Source of the DNA: Pseudomonadota bacterium
Lineage (GTDB): Bacteria > Pseudomonadota > Gammaproteobacteria > Burkholderiales > Burkholderiaceae_E
Length of the DNA: 61,773 bases
NCBI GenBank assembly: GCA_963204785.1
Contig: CAUJHG010000034.1
Span: 1-61,773 of the forward strand
Reading direction: 5' to 3'
Position 1 is the stretch's first letter. Every line of letters begins with the position of its first letter. Both the position numbers and the translations under genes were made by a program. Positions 17,205-24,384 of the stretch are shown here, one piece after another. Below the pieces are notes generated by a model, which was given only the letters and a program-made list of their open reading frames with translations, did not search any database and was not told the DNA's origin.

Positions 17205-18084
17205 GCCGCTGCGCCCCGAGGTTCATGCGCCGGTGTCCGCAACGCCCGCACCAGCCTGGAGCGAGCAGGCGCTCGTCTTCGAAGGGAGTCAGGGCCCGAT
17301 CGTTGGTGTTCTTGCACGCCCGGTCACGGACTTCCGGACCGCGATATTGATCATTGCCGACCAGCCGCAGACGCGCGTCGGAGCACACCGGATGTTCACG
17401 GAACTCGCACGCGATCTGGCGTCCGACGGAGTGGCGAGCCTGCGTTTCGATGTCGGTGGCTGGGGCGACAGCCCGGGTGCCCCGCTGAGCTTCGAGCGCG
17501 CCGACGCCGACATCGTTGCAGTGGCGACCGGGCTGCGCGAGCTGCTGCCCAGGAAGACGCAGCTCTGGCTGCTGGGGCTGTGCGACGGGGCCTCGGCTGC
17601 GGTACTGGCATTGCCGGCACTGCGCACTGCCGGCTTCGTGCCGCAAGCCCTGTGTCTGGTGAATCCATGGGTTCGCAGTGATGCAGGCATCGCCAGGGCG
17701 GTGGCCAGGCCCAGCTACCTGAGGCGCCTGATGCAACGCGCGTTCTGGACTCATCAGCTTCCAGGGGGCGCAACCACTGAAGCGATACCCAGCAAGGAAC
17801 GACGCAGCAGTGCCCTGACCAGCGACCCGAAGCAATCGATCGACCTGCCCGCACAACTGCTCACGCAGCTTTCTACCTTCCGTGGCGAGATCTACACGGT
17901 GCTTTCCGGCAAGGATCGCATCGCGGGGGAGACCGATGCGCTGATGTCGCGCGACAAACGCTGGCGCAAACGCCTCGATCGCAGGAACAGGCTGCTGCGG
18001 GTGCCGGATGCGGACCACACCTTCTCGAACCCGAACCATTGGCAAAGCGTGGCCCGCTGGGTTGCCGCAAGGGCAAAAGGCTGA
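17191..18084 (+). CDS. Exosortase A system-associated hydrolase 1
   Basis: This 297-residue alpha/beta hydrolase-like protein has LIIADQPQTRVGAHRMFTEL, LRFDVGGWGDSPG and the elbow LLGLCDGASAAV, where Cys occupies the nucleophile position (G-L-C-D-G). The C-terminal part ends with DADHTFSNPNHW, giving the expected late His. I match this to the hydrolase 1 companion found next to exosortase A. The ATG at 17191 is chosen because GGAG lies 8 bases before it and the overlap with the upstream gene is short; an ATG at 17161 gives 10 more residues. The 152 bases after it, before the convergent tad operon, show no clear terminator. Confidence 0.82.
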   Translation: MRRLEPLRPEVHAPVSATPAPAWSEQALVFEGSQGPIVGVLARPVTDFRTAILIIADQPQTRVGAHRMFTELARDLASDGVASLRFDVGGWGDSPGAPLSFERADADIVAVATGLRELLPRKTQLWLLGLCDGASAAVLALPALRTAGFVPQALCLVNPWVRSDAGIARAVARPSYLRRLMQRAFWTHQLPGGATTEAIPSKERRSSALTSDPKQSIDLPAQLLTQLSTFRGEIYTVLSGKDRIAGETDALMSRDKRWRKRLDRRNRLLRVPDADHTFSNPNHWQSVARWVAARAKG

Positions 18085-18236
18085 AGTGGCGATGATCGCT
18101 TGCCGGGCCGTACTCCGGGCTCGCGGTCAGCGCCGAGTTGATTCTCGTTCCACGCCACAACGGACATCGCGCGAAGGCGATGTCCAGACCTTCGATGGAC
18201 GCGATCCCGTTTCGCACGCGCCGTGAACCGGCACCC

Positions 18237-19322
18237 TCACGGAGCCGCACACATCCCGGGCGCCGCCGTCAGCCTGTCACCCCCCACCTTCAGGAAGCCC
18301 GGCGCCCGGTCATGGCTGCCATCCTGCGTTGGCGAGGCGCCTCCCGGATTCTGCTTGCGCGGCGCGATCGGCTTGAACGCGCTTTCGGGGTCGACCTCGC
18401 CCGGGCCGAGCGAAGGGCCTGGTGTGGCCGGAGTCTCAAGCGCGGGAGCCCCGTCGGCCTCGCGCGCCGGGCTTTGCATGCGCACCGTGGCAGACACCCG
18501 CACCGGCCAGCGCGGCCTGGGCCTGCCGTCTTCGCCCGCTGCCTGGTAGTGGGCGCAGGTCCATCCCCGGGGCGATGCTGCGGGGTCCGGGGCGCCGAGG
18601 TCCACGGCGCCCAGGCGCAGCGAAGTGCTCGGTGCGGCACCTCCTGCGCCTGCGCCTTCTCCCCCAGCGCCCCCTCCTCCGGCGCCTGCTGAACCCGTGC
18701 AGCCATCGATCGAACGCATGAGCCAGGCGGCCAGTCGCCCGATCAGGGGTACGGTGAGCGGAACACCGTAGACCACCTCGATCTTCAGGAGGTTGGCGTC
18801 GGACAGCGTCTGCTTCGATGCGCTGCCGATGGGCTCTGCACCACGGTATCCAGCAACTCCGCTGGCTGGCTGCCGCAGGCCTGATCGCAGGGTGAGGTTG
18901 TCGTTGGGAATCTCGAGCAGCCCCTCGATGGGTTGGCCGTCCTCGTCGCGGGCGGTCTCTGCCCAGTCGGTGAAGCTCTCGGCGGTGGGCGCGAGCCTGC
19001 GCCATGTGGCCCAGCCGGCCGCCCTGCCCTGCGCCAGGTGCGCGTGGGTGCGCGCAACGTTGGCCGCGTGCTCCTCGGGGCCGCTGGCGCCGTAGAGCCA
19101 GGGCGCCAGCCCCCTGGCGAAGCCGCGCTCGATCGCATCGGCCGACGCGTGATCGACGCTGCCTGCGCGAGCCGCTTCCTGGGCGGCATGCGCCACCGCC
19201 CCTCTGCCCTGGAAGAGCAGCCCCCACTGGAGTACGGACAGGCCCAGCAGCAGGACGATCGGCGCAGCCAGCAGCGTTTCGATCGCCGCAATGCCGGACT
19301 GGGGCTGGCGGCGGGCGCTCAC
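18237..19322 (-). CDS. TadE-like pilus assembly protein, last gene of tad operon
   Basis: This 361-residue protein has a short basic N-terminus, then SGIAAIETLLAAPIVLLLGL (about 9-28), the TadE-type pseudopilin helix with its Glu, followed by a periplasmic part. Residues about 205-235 are Gly/Ala-rich. The C-terminal third is Pro-rich and probably disordered, ending in KVGGDRLTAAPGMC. TadE-type pseudopilins are processed by a prepilin peptidase and help build Flp pili. The start overlaps the upstream TPR lipoprotein stop as ATGA. It is longer than ordinary TadE (about 150-200 residues) because of the linker and tail. Exact subtype uncertain. Confidence 0.72.
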   Translation of the reverse strand: MSARRQPQSGIAAIETLLAAPIVLLLGLSVLQWGLLFQGRGAVAHAAQEAARAGSVDHASADAIERGFARGLAPWLYGASGPEEHAANVARTHAHLAQGRAAGWATWRRLAPTAESFTDWAETARDEDGQPIEGLLEIPNDNLTLRSGLRQPASGVAGYRGAEPIGSASKQTLSDANLLKIEVVYGVPLTVPLIGRLAAWLMRSIDGCTGSAGAGGGGAGGEGAGAGGAAPSTSLRLGAVDLGAPDPAASPRGWTCAHYQAAGEDGRPRPRWPVRVSATVRMQSPAREADGAPALETPATPGPSLGPGEVDPESAFKPIAPRKQNPGGASPTQDGSHDRAPGFLKVGGDRLTAAPGMCAAP

Positions 19323-20431
19323 GGCCGGGGCGCTCCGCGAAGGTATTCGATCGCGGGTTGTCCGGGAGCGGACTTCCGGGCCTGGCCGCGCGTGGGCGGA
19401 TCGCCCGGGGCATCCCGATCAGCGCTTTGAGCGGCACTTCGATCAGTGCCCCGATCCGTACTCCGATCCGTACTCCGATCCGTGCCCCGATCAGCGCTTC
19501 GATCAGCCTCGGCGCCCCGATCCCGCCCGCTCCTGCGGTCAGGCTCACGCTCCCGGCCTCCGGGCGCACTCGTCCCCGGGTTCCTTGCGCCCGCCCAGGG
19601 CTGTTGACGGGAGAAGCGCGCCAGCGCATCGGCCTGCGCTGCAAGCTCGGCCCCCAGCAGATCCCGGGTCGATGCCGTAGCATCCTTCGCGCCACCCGCC
19701 AGCGCCCGGGCCGACTCCAGTGCGGCCCCGGCCAGTTCCAGGTTCACCGAGGCGAGGTTCACCAGCGCCTTGAGCCGCGCCTCGCCCCGCGCTGCGGAGC
19801 CGGCCTTGCGGTAGGCACTCGCAGCGGCCAGCAACTGCCCGCGCCGCTGGTGGAGATTGCCGATCCGCAGCCAGGCCTGGGAATTGTCGGGGTCGAAGGT
19901 GGTGACCGCCTTGAACGACTCCAGCGCCTGCCCCCAGCGCGCGCCATCGTAGGCATCCTCGGCCTGCGCGAGCAGGCGCTCGACGGTGGTGTCATCGACG
20001 GTTCCTGCCGTCGGCTGCACTGCAGCGCTCGAGGCCTTGCGATCGGCGTTCACCGACTTGCGATCGATCGAACGCGGCCTGTGCTCCGTGTCAGGCGGCG
20101 GCAGGTCCGTTTCAGACAGGCTCCTGTTCACGCCTGCTGCAGCCAGATCGGCGACGCCCGGGGGCGGATCGACCGACGACCCCTGGGTGGCGCAGCCCGC
20201 GCTCAGCCACAGCAGCGCGGTGATCGCGAGCACGCGGCTCGCCGGAGTCCGGGTCTGCGCCGCGAAAGCCGCTCGTGACGGAGAACTCTCGGCCGGGGAG
20301 GAAGGCATGGCTGCCTTCGGGGCAGGCATTTCCACCCCGCGGGGAAACGATGCGGTATCGCAGGAACGCAGGTCCACCGCGCAGGGGGCTGCCGCCAACG
20401 GATGTTCGGTCTCGCGCGTGCGCCCTTGCAT
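19319..20431 (-). CDS. tadD: TadD-like TPR lipoprotein with repeat-rich tail
   Basis: This 370-residue protein has a hydrophobic stretch ending in the lipobox LSAGC, at residue 80 if the first ATG is used. TPR-like helices follow around 150-240 (for example AEDAYDGARWGQALESFKAV and NSQAWLRIGNLHQRRGQLLA). A charged tail contains tetrapeptide (S/G)(T/A)DR repeats at about 310-340. TadD lipoproteins assist Flp pilus secretin assembly. The ATG at 20431 follows a perfect AGGAGG and overlaps the DUF192 stop (TGATG). A start at 20329 would place the lipobox nearer the N-terminus (residue 46) and is quite possible. Three genes after tadA, it fits normal tad order apart from the inserted DUF192 gene. 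Confidence 0.75.
   Translation of the reverse strand: MQGRTRETEHPLAAAPCAVDLRSCDTASFPRGVEMPAPKAAMPSSPAESSPSRAAFAAQTRTPASRVLAITALLWLSAGCATQGSSVDPPPGVADLAAAGVNRSLSETDLPPPDTEHRPRSIDRKSVNADRKASSAAVQPTAGTVDDTTVERLLAQAEDAYDGARWGQALESFKAVTTFDPDNSQAWLRIGNLHQRRGQLLAAASAYRKAGSAARGEARLKALVNLASVNLELAGAALESARALAGGAKDATASTRDLLGAELAAQADALARFSRQQPWAGARNPGTSAPGGREREPDRRSGRDRGAEADRSADRGTDRSTDRSTDRGTDRSAAQSADRDAPGDPPTRGQARKSAPGQPAIEYLRGAPRP
19440..19511 (-). repeat. 12-base tandem repeats encoding (S/G)(T/A)DR tetrapeptides
   Basis: Six consecutive 12-base units lie head to tail. The plus-strand core is CGATC followed by variable CGTACTC/AGTGCCC endings, and two adjacent units are identical. They encode a DR-rich tetrapeptide repeat in the tail of the TadD-like protein. 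Such in-frame repeats can change copy number by slippage without breaking the frame. Confidence 0.85.
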
Positions 20432-20820
20432 CACACCCTCCTGCATTCGAGGCAATCGCCTGCCGACAGGCCGAGCCGGGCGGCCTGTCCGGCGGCGAGT
20501 TCGATCACACTGTGGGCGCCGAGACAGATCCGGAATCGCCAGGGCGGCACCGCGGCATCGATGCGCCGGATCCGTCCGCCGCCGTCGACGAACACGAGGT
20601 CGACCGGGAAGTGCATTCCCATCGTGTGCACTGCGTCGCAGGGCACCAGCCACAGCCCGCGCTCGGGCGGCGCCTGGGTTCGCCCCAGCCATCCGCGCAG
20701 GCGCTGTGCGACCGAGCCCGCCACCTCCACGCCGAGGTTCACCGGGCGCCCCTCCACCCCGAGCAGTGCAAACGCCGCGCCGCGACGTGCCACCGCCAGG
20801 CCTTCCATCGTTCGGTTCAT
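20431..20820 (-). CDS. DUF192 family protein inside tad operon
   Basis: This 129-residue protein matches the DUF192 fold: VNLGVEVAGSVAQRLRGWLGR, then RGLWLVPCDAVHTMGMHFPVD with the conserved C-x3-H-T-x-G-M-x-F-P-x-D core, LVFVDGGGRI, and a C-terminal VIELAAGQAARLGL (ELxxGxAxxxGL). The family has no settled biochemical role. The ATG overlaps the tadC stop as ATGA, and its own stop overlaps the tadD-like start, so it is translated as part of the pilus operon. No signal peptide is obvious here, although many family members are exported. The reason for its presence in a tad locus is unknown. Confidence 0.88.
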   Translation of the reverse strand: MNRTMEGLAVARRGAAFALLGVEGRPVNLGVEVAGSVAQRLRGWLGRTQAPPERGLWLVPCDAVHTMGMHFPVDLVFVDGGGRIRRIDAAVPPWRFRICLGAHSVIELAAGQAARLGLSAGDCLECRRV

Positions 20821-21698
20821 CGCAACCACCCCTCTTCGAGAAACCGGCTTGCCACCGGAAACAGCAGGATCAGGAACGTGCAGGGAAAGACGAAGACCAG
20901 CAGCGGCGGCAGCATCTTCACGGGCGCCTCCATGGCGAGCTTCTCGGCGCGCAGGAAGCGTTCGTTGCGGCGCTGCTCCGCCTGGGCGCGCAGCACCGGC
21001 CCCAGCGCGCTGCCCTGCTTCTCGGCAACCAGCAGAGCGGCCACCAGGCTGCTGACTGCCGGCGTCGCGAGTCGATCGGCCAGGGCGCGCAGCGCCTCGG
21101 CGCGCGGCCTGCCGGCCTTGAGATCGCGCAGCACCCGACCCAGTTCGACGCGCATCGGTCCGCGCGGCCCCTTGTCCACGGCCTGCGCGAGCGCCACCGG
21201 CAGATTGAGCCCCGACTCCACGGCAAGCGTGATCACATCCAGGTAGAAGGGCAGCTCGCGCAGAACGGCGCGCCGGCGAGCCTCGACGCGATCGCGCAGC
21301 CAGCTTGCGGGCAGGGCCTGACCGAGCAGGACGGCCACTGCGAGCAGGGCCAGCGGCGGGGCGCCGCGCGGGCTCCACACCAGCGCCGTGCAGACCAGCG
21401 CGAGCAGACCTGCCACTACCCGTCCTGCCAGGAACTGCTCCGGTGACAGCGTGTGATCGAGCCCGGCGCGCCGGAGCCGATCCAGTTGCACGAAGCGGGT
21501 TCGCACCGAGGTCCAGGCGCCCAGATGCGCGGCCAGTGGCTGGGTGAGCGGCCAGGCCAGCCGCCAGAACACCGGCGGGCGGTCCTTGTATCGCCGATCC
21601 TCGGGTGCGCCGGCCTGCAGCACCGACGAGAGCCAGAAGAAGGTCGCCATTGCGCACGCCGCACCGGCCAGCATCGCGACCATGAGCCAGGCGCTCAT
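20817..21698 (-). CDS. tadC: Tad pilus inner-membrane protein TadC (T2SSF fold)
   Basis: This 293-residue platform protein has an N-terminal helix (MSAWLMVAMLAGAACAMATF), a pair of helices around 85-120, the cytoplasmic GspF-like domain with ELPFYLDVITLAVESGLNLP, and a C-terminal helix with LLVFVFPCTFLILLFPV. With TadB it forms the inner-membrane platform on which the TadA ATPase works. The ATG overlaps the tadB stop (ATGA), and the 3' end overlaps the DUF192 gene. Longer in-frame sequence upstream lies inside tadB and is not used. Confidence 0.9.
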   Translation of the reverse strand: MSAWLMVAMLAGAACAMATFFWLSSVLQAGAPEDRRYKDRPPVFWRLAWPLTQPLAAHLGAWTSVRTRFVQLDRLRRAGLDHTLSPEQFLAGRVVAGLLALVCTALVWSPRGAPPLALLAVAVLLGQALPASWLRDRVEARRRAVLRELPFYLDVITLAVESGLNLPVALAQAVDKGPRGPMRVELGRVLRDLKAGRPRAEALRALADRLATPAVSSLVAALLVAEKQGSALGPVLRAQAEQRRNERFLRAEKLAMEAPVKMLPPLLVFVFPCTFLILLFPVASRFLEEGWLR

Positions 21699-22546
21699 AC
21701 GTCGATCCTCATCACGCGGCGCATGAAATGCAGGCCGAGCAACTGCATCACGACGACCACCGCGCAGGTGGCCAGCCCATAGCTGGTGGTGAACAGCGCG
21801 GACATCGCGGTGGGTTCGACCAGCCAGAGCAGGCCGGCGCAAAGCACAGGCAGCAGCCCCATCGCCCAGCCCTGCAGCCGGCCCTGCGCGGTCAGCGCGC
21901 GGATCTTGCCCTCGATCGCGACCTTGCGGCGCATCGCGTCGCCCAGGGATTCGAGGGTTTCGGAGAGGTTCCCGCCGGTGGCGCGGCTGATGCGCATCGC
22001 GGCGCACAGCAGCGCGGTCTCCTCCATGGGCATGCGCCGCTCCAGCCCCGAGAGCGCCTCCTCGAAGCTCGCACCCAGGCGCTGCTCACGCAGCATCAGG
22101 TCGATTTCCTGGCGGGCCGGCGCATCCATCTCGGCGGCGGTCTGGCCCAGCGCCTGGGTCAGGCCGAGACCGGCACGCATGCCGCTGGCAGCCAGCATCA
22201 TGAGGTCGGAGAGCTGCATCCGGAACGCGTGCGCACGCCGCCGCCTGAGCCAGGCCAGCAGCAGGCGCGGCAGCAACCCGCTCGCCAGGGCTCCGAGCGC
22301 CGCACCAGGCAAGCCGCCACCCAGCAGCAGGACCGCGAGCGCGACGCTCGCAGCCAGCCCGAGGTTCAGCGCCAGCAGCCGTTGCGGCGACACGTAGAGG
22401 TAGGCGCGCGCCAGCTGCCGCGAGACGCTGGCGTCGAAGCGCGCCCGATAGGCTGGCGCCAGCCGCCCCACCGCGACGAACACCAGGTAGAAGCCGATGG
22501 CTGCCGCGCCCGCAGCCGGCAGCACCACGTTCAGTGCGGAGCTCAT
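21695..22546 (-). CDS. tadB: Tad pilus inner-membrane protein TadB (T2SSF fold)
   Basis: This 283-residue membrane protein has an N-terminal helix (about 6-28), two further helices near 60-95, the GspF-like region with MQLSDLMMLAASGMRAGLGL and ERRMPMEETALLCAAMRIS, and two C-terminal helices. It pairs with TadC downstream. The ATG overlaps the tadA stop as ATGA, and the stop overlaps the tadC start. It is the usual size for TadB. Confidence 0.9.
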   Translation of the reverse strand: MSSALNVVLPAAGAAAIGFYLVFVAVGRLAPAYRARFDASVSRQLARAYLYVSPQRLLALNLGLAASVALAVLLLGGGLPGAALGALASGLLPRLLLAWLRRRRAHAFRMQLSDLMMLAASGMRAGLGLTQALGQTAAEMDAPARQEIDLMLREQRLGASFEEALSGLERRMPMEETALLCAAMRISRATGGNLSETLESLGDAMRRKVAIEGKIRALTAQGRLQGWAMGLLPVLCAGLLWLVEPTAMSALFTTSYGLATCAVVVVMQLLGLHFMRRVMRIDV

Positions 22547-24372
22547 GACATGAGGCCCCGGGCGCTGCTCGCCTCGCCCTCGCCGCCGCAACCAGCGCTT
22601 CCAGCCCCACCCCAGGCGGGTGCGTGCCCGGACGCCCGCAGCGTCTCGAAGAACTGCGGCATCACCTCGCTTCGCTGGAAGCTGCCGCGCTCCCACCGGA
22701 ACACCGGTTGCATGAGCACCCGGCTGCCCTCCATGCCGGTGACCTCGGCGATCTCGACGATCCGCCTGCGCCCGTCGGCCGCCCTGGCCTGCTGGACGAT
22801 CAGGTGCACCGCCGAGGCGATCTGGTCGCGGATGGCGGCCACCGGAAGATCCATTCCGGCCATCAGCACCATCGTCTCCAGCCGGGCGACGACGTCGCGC
22901 GGGCTGTTGGCGTGGATCGTGGTGAGCGAGCCGTCATGGCCGGTGTTCATCGCCTGCAGCATGTCGAGCGCCTCGCCCCCGCGGCACTCGCCGACCACGA
23001 TGCGGTCCGGCCGCATGCGCAGTGCGTTGCGCACGAGGTCCCGGATGCTGACCGCGCCGCGCCCCTCAGCGTTCGAGGGGCGCGCCTCGAGCGAGACGAG
23101 GTGCGGATGCGCCAGGCGAAGCTCGGCGGCGTCCTCGATGGTGACGATGCGCTCGCCGGCCGGGATCAGGTTGGAGAGCACGTTGAGCAGCGTCGTCTTG
23201 CCCGAGCCCGTGCCGCCGGAGATCACCACGTTGCGCCGGTGCATGACGCACAGGCGCAGGAACTCCAGCATCTCCGCGGAGGCCGAGCCCAGCCGCTGGA
23301 GATCGGAGGGCGCCAGCAACTGCCGGTTGAAGCGGCGGATGGTGACCGTGGAGCCGCGGATCGCCAGCGGCGGAATGATCGCGTTCACCCGCGACCCGTC
23401 CGCGAGCCGTGCGTCGACCATCGGTGAGCTCTCGTCGATGCGTCGCCCGATCGGCGACACGATGCGATCGATCACCGCGCGAACCGCGTCCTCGCTGCTG
23501 AAGGCCGCTGCACTGCGTTCGAGCCGCCCCTCGCGCTCCACGTAGATCTCGTCAGGCCGGTTGACCATGATCTCGCTGACCTCCGGATCAGCGAGCAGAC
23601 GCTCCAGCGGCCCCAGGCCGATCGCCTCGTCGAGCACGTCGTCGAGCAGCTGATGCAGGTCCAGCCCGGCGGGAAACTGCTGCTCGGCGGCGATCAGCTC
23701 GCCGAGCAGCTCGCGGGTCTCGGTGCGCAGTTGTTCGCTGCTGAGCTGGCGCAGGTCCTTGCGCCTCAGGTCCACGGTCTGGAGCAGGCGTCGGTGCATC
23801 AGGCGCCGCCATTCGACTTCGACGGCCCGGGTGTGCGGCACCGATGCGGTGGAGTCAGCGACGGCCGCGCGGTCGGCGGCTGCTGCCAGGTCACTGCCAG
23901 CGTCAGCCGGCGAAGCCTTGCCGCGCGCCGGCTTGTGCGCAGCGATGTCGTCTCCATGCGCTGCGCCGTCCTCCGGGGCGGCGAGTCCTCCTCGGGCAGG
24001 GAAGCCCTGCCCTTCCGCGGGATGAGTGGGCGTGACGCTCCCGGCACGGACCGGAAGCTCAGAAGCACGCGCATCGAGCTCCGGCGTACCGGAGACGCGC
24101 AGCCGGTAACCGGCGATCACGATCTCGTCGGCATCCGAAAGGGGCGCCAGTTCCACGATGCGCTCGCCGTTGACCCAGGTGCCGCCGATGCTGCCGCCGT
24201 CGACGAGCCGCAGCCCGCGCTCCATGCGATGGAGTTCCGCATGCACCCTGGCCACCCGCCAGCTGTGCAGTTGCACGCCGCATTGCCGATGCCGTCCGAT
24301 GCGGCAGGGCAGCCGGTCGATGTGCACGCTGCGCGCCGGCAATCCGTCGGCTTCGATGGTGATCGTGATCAT
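22543..24372 (-). CDS. tadA: TadA/CpaF secretion ATPase with N-terminal FHA domain
   Basis: This 609-residue protein begins with a forkhead-associated domain (about 20-95) holding RIGRHRQC and GGTWVNGERI. The usual phosphopeptide-contacting 'SRxH' is ARVH (41-44), so Ser is replaced by Ala. A disordered Ala/Pro/Gly linker spans about 97-180, followed by a complete CpaF-type ATPase. Walker A is GGTGSGKT (386-393), the Asp box is TIEDAAEL (411-418), Walker B is IVVGECRG (458-465) and the His box is GSLTTIHANS (481-490). It powers Flp pilus assembly from the cytoplasmic face. It starts 12 bases after the secretin gene and overlaps tadB. The FHA fusion is the odd feature; ordinary TadA lacks it. 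Confidence 0.93.
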   Translation of the reverse strand: MITITIEADGLPARSVHIDRLPCRIGRHRQCGVQLHSWRVARVHAELHRMERGLRLVDGGSIGGTWVNGERIVELAPLSDADEIVIAGYRLRVSGTPELDARASELPVRAGSVTPTHPAEGQGFPARGGLAAPEDGAAHGDDIAAHKPARGKASPADAGSDLAAAADRAAVADSTASVPHTRAVEVEWRRLMHRRLLQTVDLRRKDLRQLSSEQLRTETRELLGELIAAEQQFPAGLDLHQLLDDVLDEAIGLGPLERLLADPEVSEIMVNRPDEIYVEREGRLERSAAAFSSEDAVRAVIDRIVSPIGRRIDESSPMVDARLADGSRVNAIIPPLAIRGSTVTIRRFNRQLLAPSDLQRLGSASAEMLEFLRLCVMHRRNVVISGGTGSGKTTLLNVLSNLIPAGERIVTIEDAAELRLAHPHLVSLEARPSNAEGRGAVSIRDLVRNALRMRPDRIVVGECRGGEALDMLQAMNTGHDGSLTTIHANSPRDVVARLETMVLMAGMDLPVAAIRDQIASAVHLIVQQARAADGRRRIVEIAEVTGMEGSRVLMQPVFRWERGSFQRSEVMPQFFETLRASGHAPAWGGAGSAGCGGEGEASSARGLMS

Positions 24373-24384
24373 CGCTGTCCCTCC

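Noticed and set aside
18085..18236. A terminator between the convergent hydrolase and tad operons
   Set aside because: No G+C-rich hairpin followed by a U run was seen in either direction.
19440..19511. A CRISPR-like array
   Set aside because: The units are contiguous 12-base tandem repeats with no spacers, and they translate into a regular peptide repeat within a lipoprotein gene.
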